NCBI GenBank assembly: GCA_022841825.1
Contig: JALHQT010000005.1
Span: 124,001 to 188,000 of the forward strand
DNA from: Anaerolineae bacterium
GTDB lineage: Bacteria > Chloroflexota > Anaerolineae > Aggregatilineales > Phototrophicaceae
DNA length: 64,000 nt
Direction of reading: 5' to 3'
Shown here in pieces: positions 1-8,286 of the stretch. The notes under the pieces were generated by a model. It saw nothing but the letters and a program-made list of their open reading frames with translations. It did no database searches and was not told the DNA's origin. How positions within the stretch are numbered: the first letter of the stretch is position 1; the number at the start of each line of letters is the position of its first letter. Both the position numbers and the translations under genes were made by a program.

Positions 1-1134
1 CGCCTCAGACTCCAGGTCTTTGAGCGATGAGTTCTCCAGCCAGTTGGCGCTCGGCGCGTCCATCATATCGACAATCACGAGCAGGAATGGCAGACGGACA
101 TCGCCCGCATTCTTGTCCCCGCGCCGCATCTGGCGCTGATCCAATTCAAAGCGCAGCGTCTTCCAGAACAGCGAGACCTTGTCGCGTTCCTTATCCGGGT
201 CTTTGCCCGTCTCCGCCTCAAAACAGATCGGGTAATACTGGCGCTGGTCTTTGCCCTTCGGCACCGGGCAGTGCGGCAGTTTATCCAGCCACGACCACTG
301 GCTCGTCGCGCCGTGCCTGCCGACGACCAGCACATTGGCATCCGTCGGCGCGTGAAAGGCGACGTAGTGCCCACTCAGCGAACGAATGAAGGGATAGAGG
401 TCGCTGGAGTCGCCGACGATGCCGACGGCGTGATGCTGTTCGGCGGGCGGTGCTTCCTCTTCTTCCTCTTCCTGCTCGCCCGCGTCATTCAGTCTTCCGA
501 ACATCGAGAGCAGCACGGGGACGTCGAAGATCACCTTCGATTCTTCCGCCAGCTTACGAGCATCGCGGTGCAGTGGCTGCTCGTCGTCGGAGGCGTTGCC
601 CGCGTTCTGCGTCTTGTAGACGATGGTCGATGGGCGCGAGCTGATGCCGATGCGCAGCGCGCAGAAGTCATCATCGCCGCTGCGCCGCTCCCACAAGCGG
701 CTGCCAGAGCGGCTGTCGATGTTCGAGCCATCAATGCGCAGAACACGCTCTGGATCGGGGTAATTGTGATAATAAAAGTTTCGCTGCATGTCATGAGAAT
801 TAATCATGTCTTTGCGGAGTTCCGCCAGCAGCAGTTCGTATTCTTTTTCCTCTTCTTCCTGCTTGCGCAGTTCAGCGCGATACTGCTGGAAGGCGAAAAT
901 ACTGGTGATGACAACCGATAGACCCATCGGCACAATCATCAGCAGGTTACGCCCCTGCCCGAACACGCTCACCATCACATAACCGATGACAGTGATCAGC
1001 GGGAGCATCGCCTGGCGTACCGCCATATTGCTGCGCTCCCGCCGCTTGGGAGCCTGCGGAATTTCGACCTCGCCCATCGGCAATACCGGCTGTATGCGCG
1101 GCGGGCGATCTACATAACCTTTAGGTTCTGCCAC
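1..1134 (-). CDS. eccC: Type VII secretion ATPase EccC/EssC, N-terminal part (cut by window edge)
   Basis: The frame is open from a GTG at 1134 to the left edge (378 codons), so this is the N-terminus of a larger protein. Two adjacent membrane segments lie at about residues 43-58 and 62-81, followed by a charged coiled stretch (86-110). The block NYPDPERVL...SRLWERRSGDDDF (about 125-157) is the hallmark of the EccCa N-terminal region in actinobacterial ESX ATPases, which power export of WXG100 substrates. The FtsK/SpoIIIE ATPase modules would lie outside the window. GTG was chosen because AAGGGG lies just upstream and no in-frame ATG precedes the conserved region. It is divergent from the pseudokinase gene and close to four WXG100-like genes. 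Family assignment is by motif memory, not search. Confidence 0.85.
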   Translation of the reverse strand, partial: MAEPKGYVDRPPRIQPVLPMGEVEIPQAPKRRERSNMAVRQAMLPLITVIGYVMVSVFGQGRNLLMIVPMGLSVVITSIFAFQQYRAELRKQEEEEKEYELLLAELRKDMINSHDMQRNFYYHNYPDPERVLRIDGSNIDSRSGSRLWERRSGDDDFCALRIGISSRPSTIVYKTQNAGNASDDEQPLHRDARKLAEESKVIFDVPVLLSMFGRLNDAGEQEEEEEEAPPAEQHHAVGIVGDSSDLYPFIRSLSGHYVAFHAPTDANVLVVGRHGATSQWSWLDKLPHCPVPKGKDQRQYYPICFEAETGKDPDKERDKVSLFWKTLRFELDQRQMRRGDKNAGDVRLPFLLVIVDMMDAPSANWLENSSLKDLESEA

Positions 1135-1210
1135 GATGAACCCCTTCGGAGGCAATAAAAATGGCGCACAGAATCCATTATAGGGGGAATATGCGATGGC
1201 ACAACCGATG

Positions 1211-1356
1211 AGAGTGCGAAGTGCGTGGTGCGAAGTGCGAAAATGCAGAAGGCGAAACTCCGATTATGAACTTCCTCAGTGCCCGCGCCGCGCGCACCAT
1301 CCTTGCACGACACTGCTTTGCTTGTTCGCACCGCGCACTTCGCACCACGCACTCTT
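1211..1356. repeat. Inverted pair of degenerate heptamer arrays (H1)
   Basis: Positions 1211-1242 read as tandem 7-mers of type GTGCGNN, and 1325-1356 hold the reverse complement type (TCGCACC, GCGCACT, TCGCACC, ACGCACT). The two arrays face each other across about 80 bp. The element fills most of the 298-bp divergent region between eccC (starts 1134) and the pseudokinase (starts 1433). Similar heptamers occur at 45130-45163. Confidence 0.7.
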
Positions 1357-1432
1357 CATCCTTCGTTACTCGTTGCTCTGTTCCGTGCTATAGTGATAAC
1401 CAGCGCCGACGCGACAAGGAGCGTTTTTCCTC

Positions 1433-2524
1433 ATGAAGCTTATTTGTACCTTGTGCGGTCAGATGTCCACCGATGGCAACCTATGGTGCGAACAGACCGA
1501 CTGCCCGGCAGGCAATATTCCAGTCGTGCTCGATTACGGTGAATTTCTGGGCGACATCAAAGTATTGCGCCTGCTGCGGCTCTTTCGTACCGCCGCCGTA
1601 TACGAGGCGGAACGCGATGAGCAGTTGATCCTGCTCAAGGTCGCGCATGTCGGTCACGAAGAAGGGCTGAAGGCAGAAGCAGCGCTGCTGGCACGGCTGG
1701 CGAAGGCGAGTCAGACCAATCTGCCTGTCTTACTGCCCGCCTACCGCCAGGGCAATCTGCGCGATCACAGCTATGGCAAAGCCGTTTTCCGCAATGAGAC
1801 CAAATACTACGAAGTCTTCCAGCACATCACGGGCGAATTCCTGCGCGATACGCTCATGAAGAACCCGCAGCCCTGGTATCAGCACACCGCCTGGATCATG
1901 ACGGGCATCGCCCAGGGCTTGAGCTACCTCTACAAACACGAGGGTGGGTTGAGCCTCAACGTGTGCCCCGATGTGATCATGATTTACGAAGACGAAAACG
2001 CGACGCCGATCCCCGTGCTGCTCGATCTCGGCTTGATCCTCAAGCCACAGAACACGACTCCCGAAGTGCAAGGTCGGGCGCTGCGGCATGTCATGCCCGC
2101 GTATCTGGCACCAGAGCTGCTGGAACGTGGGTCGAACGTCGGCGAATCTGCCGATGTGTACGGGCTGGGACTGCTCTTCCACGAAATGCTGTCCGGCGCA
2201 CCCGCCTATGCCTATCGCCTGCGCGCCGACGAGGAAATTCGAGCGCAGGTCAAACGCAGCGGAATCCCCCGCGCCGAACGCCGCGACATCCCGCAGGCAG
2301 TCAAGGTGCAGGAGCTGATCGAAAGCGCGACCCATCGCAGCCCCGCCAACCGCCCGCAATCCGTCGTCGAATTCGGCAAGCAGGTGACGCAGATCTTCGG
2401 CGCAATCCCAGCGCCCAAGCGGACGTTCATGAAGCGCTTTGCCGACTGGAGCGTCCCGGTCATCGTAGGTTGTGTGATATTCGTGCTGATCGCGCTGCTC
2501 TTGGGGGCGTTGGTACAGGTCTAG
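1433..2524 (+). CDS. Zinc-ribbon pseudokinase with C-terminal membrane anchor
   Basis: 363 residues. A Cys4 ribbon (C5, C8, C19, C24) is followed by a Ser/Thr-kinase fold and one C-terminal membrane helix (about 339-361) ending only a few residues later, so the kinase domain is cytoplasmic. The beta3 lysine (LILLKVA), a DLG in place of DFG and a good APE (YLAPELLE) are present, but the catalytic HRDxKPxN loop reads SLNVCPDV, losing the Asp, Lys and Asn. It is therefore predicted to be a pseudokinase. Type VII systems of Firmicutes have EssB/YukC, a membrane-anchored pseudokinase, and the neighbourhood (EccC, WXG100 genes, FHA, PP2C) suggests a similar role, although no EssB-like outer domain follows the helix. 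The RBS AAGGAG lies upstream of ATG 1433. Confidence 0.8.
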   Translation: MKLICTLCGQMSTDGNLWCEQTDCPAGNIPVVLDYGEFLGDIKVLRLLRLFRTAAVYEAERDEQLILLKVAHVGHEEGLKAEAALLARLAKASQTNLPVLLPAYRQGNLRDHSYGKAVFRNETKYYEVFQHITGEFLRDTLMKNPQPWYQHTAWIMTGIAQGLSYLYKHEGGLSLNVCPDVIMIYEDENATPIPVLLDLGLILKPQNTTPEVQGRALRHVMPAYLAPELLERGSNVGESADVYGLGLLFHEMLSGAPAYAYRLRADEEIRAQVKRSGIPRAERRDIPQAVKVQELIESATHRSPANRPQSVVEFGKQVTQIFGAIPAPKRTFMKRFADWSVPVIVGCVIFVLIALLLGALVQV

Positions 2525-2530
2525 GAATCC

Positions 2531-2558
2531 GTAGGGGCGACCCATAGGTCGCCCCTAC
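2531..2558. repeat. 28-nt palindrome (GTAGGGGCG family) between convergent genes
   Basis: Arms GTAGGGGCGACC and GGTCGCCCCTAC surround CATA. It lies 6 bp after the pseudokinase stop and 22 bp before the stop of the convergent gene, so it may fold in both transcripts. Nearly identical to 37820-37847. Confidence 0.85.
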
Positions 2559-2580
2559 AGCGCAGGCTGCGCGCTACGCG

Positions 2581-2868
2581 CTAGAAGCTGTTGCCCGATT
2601 GCGACGCCGCCTGGTGGTTGGCAATCGCCGTATCGATGTCGTCGCTGATCTCGCCAGTCTTCTTCGCCAGGTTCTCGACCTTCGGCTGAAGATTGGAAAC
2701 CCATCGTTCCATCCATGCCGTCGCGCCGAAGCTGATGAACGACGCGAACTTGAGCGCGTACATCGCCGCCTGAAGCGCCATGCTGACCGCCTTCAGCGTG
2801 TTCGAAACCCCTTCAAAGCCGTTGGACACGTTCTTCATCTTGTCGGTGTCCATGAATGTCGTTGCCAT
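2581..2868 (-). CDS. Small WXG100-like helical protein 4
   Basis: 95 residues, mostly helical, no signal peptide. Its central GATAWMERW (about 49-57) sits where WXG100 proteins have the WxG turn, but the exact WxG is absent, so it is a divergent member or a partner. It is the last of four co-directional small genes (4023 down to 2581) with separate ribosome sites (GAGAGGA, 7 nt before ATG). WXG100 proteins are dimeric substrates or chaperones of type VII export. The presence of eccC 1.4 kb away supports that role. The gene is separated from the previous one by heptamer arrays at 2922-3010. Confidence 0.55.
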   Translation of the reverse strand: MATTFMDTDKMKNVSNGFEGVSNTLKAVSMALQAAMYALKFASFISFGATAWMERWVSNLQPKVENLAKKTGEISDDIDTAIANHQAASQSGNSF

Positions 2869-2921
2869 GTTCGTTTCCTCTCAGAGTTAATCGTCAAAAT
2901 GCGTTGCGAATTGAGAGAACA

Positions 2922-3010
2922 GGAATGAGTGATGAGGAATGAGTGATGAGTCACGTCGCCGTCATACAGGGGCTGAACTCATTACGCATTACTCGTTACT
3001 CATCACTCCT
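2922..3010. repeat. Inverted pair of degenerate heptamer arrays (H2)
   Basis: Left array 2922-2953 consists of GAGTGAT/GAGGAAT-type 7-mers. Right array 2977-3010 has the opposite sense (ACTCATT, ACGCATT, ACTCGTT, ACTCATC, ACTCC). The right array touches the stop codon of the gene at 3010-3330. Same layout as H1 but a different 7-mer. Confidence 0.7.
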
Positions 3011-3330
3011 TAGAAAATTCCCTGGAAGATACCAACCAGGTCTTCGACGATGCCGAGCGCCTGATTGTCTGCGTTCTTGATGTTGTCTGCCGACTGGGTG
3101 ATGCCGCTGCTCATGCCAAAGATGGCAGCGATCAGGTCGGCGACCATCGGCAGGACGACCGAGGTGATTTCGTTCGCCATTGCGTCGGCGTCTTCACCTT
3201 CCCATGCGCCACCCATGATGGTACCGAGCAGGGCGTTGACGGGCGATTCGACCGCATCCTGAACAACCTTGCCCTGGTTCAAAATCTGGTTGAGGACGCC
3301 CTCAACCGCGTCGGAAATGAAACTGAACAT
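3010..3330 (-). CDS. WXG100-like protein 3
   Basis: 106 residues with a canonical turn W43-E-G45 in GGAWEGEDADAMANEI, between two predicted helices, as in the ESAT-6/WXG100 family. Glycine- and alanine-rich hydrophobic stretches (about 62-77) are more apolar than usual. The RBS is GGAG, 9 nt before ATG. Probably exported by, or a structural partner of, the EccC-type machinery encoded nearby. The TAA stop abuts a heptamer array. Confidence 0.7.
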   Translation of the reverse strand: MFSFISDAVEGVLNQILNQGKVVQDAVESPVNALLGTIMGGAWEGEDADAMANEITSVVLPMVADLIAAIFGMSSGITQSADNIKNADNQALGIVEDLVGIFQGIF

Positions 3331-3382
3331 CTGCTTTTTCTCCGTGTTGTGATTTCAGGTTATCTGTTGAGCCAGGGCAAGC

Positions 3383-3679
3383 CTAGAACAAACCCGCCGA
3401 CTTCTTCTCGGCAGCCTGCATGTCTTCCTTCTCCATGTTGACGTAGCGCGCGCCATCGGTGAGCGCGGCGATCAACTCGTTGATCTTGCCGACTGCCGAA
3501 CGACGGATGCCCGCCGCCAGTGCATCGCCCGCCTTGCCGAGCAAAGCGCCGCCTTCGAGCGCGGTCGCGATGCCTTCCAATTCGGTCACGATGTCCCCGT
3601 AGTTCGTCGCGGCTTCGTTCAGAATCTGAACCATCTGATCCGCTTCGGGGTATTCCATCTTCAGGATATTGTCTGCCAT
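3383..3679 (-). CDS. WXG100-like protein 2
   Basis: 98 residues, helix-turn-helix pattern with a turn at LEGGALLGKAGDALAAG (about 41-57). The W of WxG is replaced by L, but length and the position of the turn fit the WXG100 superfamily. The start has a strong AAGGAG, 7 nt upstream. It lies 44 bp after the end of WXG100-like gene 1, consistent with a single transcript. Function inferred from family and context only. Confidence 0.65.
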   Translation of the reverse strand: MADNILKMEYPEADQMVQILNEAATNYGDIVTELEGIATALEGGALLGKAGDALAAGIRRSAVGKINELIAALTDGARYVNMEKEDMQAAEKKSAGLF

Positions 3680-3723
3680 CGTAAGCTCCTTATGAGGTCA
3701 AGTGTTCAGGGTAACGAGATGAA

Positions 3724-4023
3724 TTAGGTGGGGAAGTACGACTTGTTCTGGTCGTCAGCATCCTTAATGATCTTCTGGATTTGCTCGACGGTTTCAGCAG
3801 CACTTGCCATGGACTTGGTGAGGCGATCCATCGCGGGCAGCCAGTCGTTCTCCATGATTTCGTAGAATTTGTCCGCGTTGGGACCGATCCATGCACCGCC
3901 GCGCAGGACTTCCATCTGCGCCAACACCTTATCGTAGGTGGCGCGGGCGGACTCCGACCCATCGTTGAACCGCTGCACGATCCCATTCAACTGGTCGTAG
4001 TCACATTGAACTGTGTAAGCCAT
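3724..4023 (-). CDS. WXG100-like protein 1 (first of the cluster)
   Basis: 99 residues from the ATG at 4023 (MAYTVQ), preceded by AAAGGA at good spacing. An upstream in-frame ATG at 4068 lacks a comparable site. W45-I-G47 in RGGAWIGPNADKFYEIMEND is a textbook WxG turn with the usual following helix. It starts the run of four small genes transcribed leftward. WXG100 proteins form four-helix dimers and are exported by type VII ATPases. Eccc-like ATPase and FHA/PP2C genes nearby fit this. Confidence 0.85.
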   Translation of the reverse strand: MAYTVQCDYDQLNGIVQRFNDGSESARATYDKVLAQMEVLRGGAWIGPNADKFYEIMENDWLPAMDRLTKSMASAAETVEQIQKIIKDADDQNKSYFPT

Positions 4024-4274
4024 GAGAGTCATCCTTTCAGAGACAGAGTAAGGGTGAAGGGGCTTCAAAACGCATTGCGTTTTCCGATATGCACACTATA
4101 TGTGGATTTTCCGGAAAACTTCTACAACGTTTCAAAACCCCAACAATCGGGGCACCCAGATCGCGAAAAATTTGCAACGTCAATGACTCGCTCAATTGCG
4201 CACGACCACTTCCCGCATATAATTGGTTTCAGGTCATTTCGCGGTCTCGCTCCGCAGCTTTCAAAAAGGGCAGA
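4024..4274. promoter_or_regulatory. Divergent intergenic region, WXG100 operon / VWA-FHA gene
   Basis: 251 bp between divergent start codons, less GC-rich than the genes around it. It must hold both promoters. No clear sigma-70 boxes or operator were picked out by eye. Confidence 0.4.
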
Positions 4275-7160
4275 ATGTTTATGGCAAGATTTGCGCGATT
4301 CGTATTCGTTTTGCCGTTGACGATGTTCATCCTCGCGCTCGTCTTCGGAAGTGCGCTGGCACAGAACAACGCCCAACGTGTCATCATCAACTACACGTCC
4401 GTCAGCGAAACCGATACGCAGCAACTCGACCTCTTCTTCACTGTCCTGAACAACACCGGTCAGGCGCTTCTCAATCCCGAAATCGACGAGGTGAGCATCT
4501 CGCTCGATAACAACGCGCCAGTCGAAATCCTGGGCGTGACGACGCCAAATATTCCCTTTTATATCACTCTCGTCCTTGATGCCAGCGGCAGCATGGGACC
4601 CGTCAGCGCCGTGATGCAAGCGGCAGCAAACAGCGCCATCAATAACATGCCTTCGGACGCACAGATTTCGGTCATCCGCTTCAACCAGCAGATCGATCTG
4701 CTCCAGGGCTTCACAACCGACAGAGGGTTGGTTACGCAGGCAATTAACCAGACCTCGTCCGTGCGCAACTCCGGCACTTGCCTTTATGACGCCATGTTCC
4801 AGGGCTTGGAACTGTTGAACAACGCGCCCAACCCCGCCCGCCGCGCGCTGATCGTCTTCACCGACGGACGCGACGAAATCACCGCCGGACGAGGCGACCG
4901 CTGCAGCCAGAAGACGGATAGCGAAGTCATCGATCTGGCAACCGGCTCGCGCCAGCCGATCCCGATCTACACCATCGGGCTGCGCGGCGACCGCAACATC
5001 AACGAGACCGAACTGCGCAACTTCGCCGACGCCACGGGCGGCTTATCCGCCATCGGCGAGCAGTCTGTGCTCAATGATCTGTTCCTGCAAATCGTCAACA
5101 GTCTGCGCAGCCAACTGCTCGTCCAGGCGCGCGTGTGCAGCGAAGGCGGCGCGCGCACCGCGACGCTGATCGTCAATACCGGCAGCCCCTTGCAGCCGGA
5201 CGTGACGCAGTTCACGCTGGAGACAGACTGCTTCCTGCCGACGGCGACGCCCAACCCGACCGCGACGCCGACGGCGACTTCTACGCCGACGCCGACGCCT
5301 GTCCAGCTCTTCATTGAATCGTTCGCCGTCAACAACACTGCGGAAACACTGACGTTTGAAATCCGCCGCACGGGTCAGGTGCCGTTCACGCAGATTCGCG
5401 TCCAGATCGCCGATGGCGGAACCAACGCTATCCTGGAACAGCGCATCATCACGATTGGGGATACCCCGGTCGAAGTCGTCGAATTCCCGCTGACGGATCG
5501 CATCCGAGGCGACATCGAAATCATCGCCAGCGCGCTCGACGCGCGTGGCAACGTGGTCGCCCGTGTGGAAGAGGCGTTCGGCGTGGCGCTGCCGACGCCC
5601 ACGCCGACGCTCCGCCCCGTCGAAGTCTTCATCGACGCCTTCACCGTCAACATTGACGAGGAACTGATGCAGTTTGAACTGCGCCGCGAAGGCGATACTC
5701 CGGTCAGCCAGTACCGCATCCTGGTCAATAACGCTTCGACAGGTGTGCTGCTGGTCGAGCGCATGGAAGAAGCGGACGACGCGCCAACACAGATCGTCCA
5801 GCTTTCGACCGAGGGGCTGCCCGGTGGTGACATCGAGATCGTGGTGAATGCCCTGAACGCGACCGGCAATGTCATCGCACGTCGTTCTGGCGATTTCGCC
5901 ATCGTTCGCCCAACTGCGACGCCGACCGCGACGCCGATCCCGATTGCCATCAGCGTCTCCAGCCTCGAATTCGACACCGAAGAAAAGCTGCTCACACTCA
6001 ACCTGACGACGCGCGGCACACAGCGCATTCGCAATCTGGAGATCACGGTCGTCAACCGCGCGACCAATCTTCTCCAGGGCACCTACACGCCCGACCTCGC
6101 ACAGCAGATAGAGATACCGCTGCCGACGCTGGAACCGGGCGAATATGATGTCCGCCTGACGGTCGAAAGCGACACGGGGGAAATCGCCGAAGCGGAAACC
6201 AGCTTCGAGTACGTCCTGATCCTCACGCCCACGCCGCAGGTGCTCGCCAACCTCTCGACGATCAACTGGGACCCGACGACCGAGCTGTTCACCATCTCGG
6301 TCGATGTCCAGAACGAATCGCAGATTGAAGGCTACATCGTGCGGATCGTCAACAGCGAGAACGGCATCCTCGTCAGCGAATTCACCACCTTCGACCTGCC
6401 GCCCTACGACCGCGTGCAGTTCTCAAGCAGAGATCTACCAGTTGGCTCGTATGTCATCGAGGTGACGGCGCTCGACGCCAACAATCAGCCGATCACCGAG
6501 TCGGACATTGAAATCGACTGGACTCCGCCGCCCACCCCGACCCCAACACCTATGCCGTCGTTTGTCGAACAGGCGCAGGCTGCCATTAGCCAGAATCCGC
6601 CGCTGGCGATTGGCGTGGTCGTCGTCGTCCTGGCGCTGCTCGGCTTGTTCTTCGCACTGCTGCGCGGGCGCAATCGTAAGCCGGATAGCTGGGGTAGCGC
6701 ACTGCCCGAAGCGGGGCAGACGGGCGTCATCAGCATTCCGCGCGCGCCCGCCGCAGCCGCCAAGCCAGCGGCTGCCGACGGCGACGCGACGCAGATCATC
6801 GGCATGACCGGTGCGAGCGCGACCGCTGCCAGCCTGTATATCGCCCGTGCCGCCGCCGAGACCGGTCTCCAGGGGCAGCGCGTCAGCATTGTCCCGCCCT
6901 TCAGCATCGGGCGCAGTGGCTCCAGCCTCAACTTTGCGGGCGATAAGAGCGTTTCGCGCAGTCACGCCCTCATCACCTATGATGGGACGAACTACCTCAT
7001 CCAGGATCAAGGCAGCGGCAACGGCACGATCGTGAATGACCAGCGCCTTGCACCCAACGCGACCGTCGCCCTGCGTAACGGGATGACCATCAAGATCGGC
7101 ACATCAACCGAGTTGATCGTCGAGATGGGGGAAAGCGACGACCGTACCCAGGTGTTCTAG
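4275..7160 (+). CDS. Secreted VWA / repeated Ig-like domains / TM / cytoplasmic FHA protein
   Basis: 961 residues from ATG 4275 (AAAAAGGG upstream; an alternative ATG is at 4281). A signal peptide (to about 30) leads into a von Willebrand A domain with an intact MIDAS DASGSMG (D102). Four beta-rich modules of about 100 residues follow, each introduced by a T/P-rich linker and sharing the pattern hydrophobic-x-I-x-S/A-F-x-V/F-x-x-x-x-E-x-L. One membrane helix lies at about 774-797, then a cytoplasmic tail with an FHA domain (IGRSGSSLNF...SVSRSHALI...GSGNGT; about 875-945). FHA domains bind phosphothreonine, so the protein appears to link an outer adhesion or ligand domain to inner phospho-signalling. 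The PP2C gene follows at once. In Firmicutes, EssC carries the FHA domains; here a separate protein does. Confidence 0.85.
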   Translation: MFMARFARFVFVLPLTMFILALVFGSALAQNNAQRVIINYTSVSETDTQQLDLFFTVLNNTGQALLNPEIDEVSISLDNNAPVEILGVTTPNIPFYITLVLDASGSMGPVSAVMQAAANSAINNMPSDAQISVIRFNQQIDLLQGFTTDRGLVTQAINQTSSVRNSGTCLYDAMFQGLELLNNAPNPARRALIVFTDGRDEITAGRGDRCSQKTDSEVIDLATGSRQPIPIYTIGLRGDRNINETELRNFADATGGLSAIGEQSVLNDLFLQIVNSLRSQLLVQARVCSEGGARTATLIVNTGSPLQPDVTQFTLETDCFLPTATPNPTATPTATSTPTPTPVQLFIESFAVNNTAETLTFEIRRTGQVPFTQIRVQIADGGTNAILEQRIITIGDTPVEVVEFPLTDRIRGDIEIIASALDARGNVVARVEEAFGVALPTPTPTLRPVEVFIDAFTVNIDEELMQFELRREGDTPVSQYRILVNNASTGVLLVERMEEADDAPTQIVQLSTEGLPGGDIEIVVNALNATGNVIARRSGDFAIVRPTATPTATPIPIAISVSSLEFDTEEKLLTLNLTTRGTQRIRNLEITVVNRATNLLQGTYTPDLAQQIEIPLPTLEPGEYDVRLTVESDTGEIAEAETSFEYVLILTPTPQVLANLSTINWDPTTELFTISVDVQNESQIEGYIVRIVNSENGILVSEFTTFDLPPYDRVQFSSRDLPVGSYVIEVTALDANNQPITESDIEIDWTPPPTPTPTPMPSFVEQAQAAISQNPPLAIGVVVVVLALLGLFFALLRGRNRKPDSWGSALPEAGQTGVISIPRAPAAAAKPAAADGDATQIIGMTGASATAASLYIARAAAETGLQGQRVSIVPPFSIGRSGSSLNFAGDKSVSRSHALITYDGTNYLIQDQGSGNGTIVNDQRLAPNATVALRNGMTIKIGTSTELIVEMGESDDRTQVF

Positions 7161-7186
7161 CCCACCAATGATCGGAGTGTTCCATG

Positions 7187-7214
7187 CAACGGATGCCAGG
7201 AATGGCGTCCGTTG
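7187..7214 (+). other. Hairpin between VWA-FHA and PP2C genes
   Basis: Arms CAACGGATGCC and GGCGTCCGTTG (one G-U pair) with a 6-nt loop in the 108-bp gap. No T-run follows, so it is more likely an attenuating or mRNA-stability hairpin than a full terminator. Confidence 0.5.
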
Positions 7215-7268
7215 AACGATGGCGAACATTGGTTTTACAGATTCTGATGGCACCTGGAGAAGTCAGCT

Positions 7269-8273
7269 ATGGCAGACAATTTTGAGCGCCCGGTTTTTGC
7301 CCATCGCTGTGAAATCGGGCTGAAGCGCCCTCGGAACGAAGACTCGTTCGGGGCGCACACCCCCAATGGCGGCGATAAGCGCGAGCGTGACCTGGGATCG
7401 CTGTTCGTCATCGCCGATGGCATTGGCAGCATCGGCGGCGGCGAGCAGGCGAGCGAGTGGGCGGTCAAGACGCTGATCGACACCTACTATGACGCCGAAC
7501 TGGAAGACGATGAGCCGCGCGAGCGGATCGTCGCCGCCATCCAGGATGCCCAGGATGCCGTGCGGGCGCGGGCGCGCGTCCTCAAGGTCGATACGCTCGG
7601 CACGACGGTGGCAGGTGTGCTGATCCTCCCTAATGGGCGGACGCTGATCTTTAACGTGGGCGACAGCCGCGTCTATCGCCATCACAACGGCGAATTCGAG
7701 CAGGTGACGGCGGATCAGACCTATGTCGATCCCAAAGGCGACCCCAAGCGTGCCAAGCTCACCTCCTACCTGGGTCAGCCGCAGCCGATCCTGCCGAACA
7801 TCTACGAACGGACTCTCAAGCGGGGCGACAAGCTGCTGATCTGCTCGGACGGCTTATGGGGATTGGTCGAAAAAGACGAGATCGCGCGCACCGTCAGCGC
7901 GCACGACGCGAAGAAAGCGGTCGATCTGCTGGTCGAGCGCGTCTATGAACGCGGCGCGCGCGACAACGTCACGATCTGCGTGATCGAGACGGGCAAGCCG
8001 CGCGGAATCAACCCGCTGGTCTGGGTGGCGCTGCTCATCGCGGCGGCGCTGCTGGCGGCGTTTGTCGTGCTGCAAAATCAGCCGCTCACGGCAGCCCTGC
8101 CGCTGCCTACGCCAACCGCGACCGCGGAGGGAACCGCCGATGCCGCGCCAACCGCTGGCGTCTCGATCCACCGCGACGCGACCGCCACGCCCGACGACGG
8201 CACGGCAGAGCCAACCGCCACCCCTCCGCCAGGCTCAACGCTCGTCGTCCGCACCCCGACGCCGGGGGGATGA
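7269..8273 (+). CDS. PP2C-family Ser/Thr protein phosphatase with TM anchor
   Basis: 334 residues. The PP2C (PPM) catalytic domain spans about 1-240 with the metal-binding motifs RNEDSFGAH, VIADGIGS, LLICSDGLW and ARDNVTICVI all intact. A membrane helix follows (about 248-267), then a T/P/A-rich outside tail. It reverses Ser/Thr phosphorylation and is likely to act on targets recognised by the neighbouring FHA domain. Notably the nearby kinase-like protein looks catalytically dead, so the partner kinase is not visible in this window. Codon use matches its neighbours. Confidence 0.9.
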   Translation: MADNFERPVFAHRCEIGLKRPRNEDSFGAHTPNGGDKRERDLGSLFVIADGIGSIGGGEQASEWAVKTLIDTYYDAELEDDEPRERIVAAIQDAQDAVRARARVLKVDTLGTTVAGVLILPNGRTLIFNVGDSRVYRHHNGEFEQVTADQTYVDPKGDPKRAKLTSYLGQPQPILPNIYERTLKRGDKLLICSDGLWGLVEKDEIARTVSAHDAKKAVDLLVERVYERGARDNVTICVIETGKPRGINPLVWVALLIAAALLAAFVVLQNQPLTAALPLPTPTATAEGTADAAPTAGVSIHRDATATPDDGTAEPTATPPPGSTLVVRTPTPGG

Positions 8274-8286
8274 ACAGATGCCTTGA

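Noticed and set aside
4089-4274. Upstream part of the VWA-FHA frame (62 codons)
   Set aside because: It overlaps the divergent promoter and has no ribosome site; the signal peptide starts at 4275-4281.
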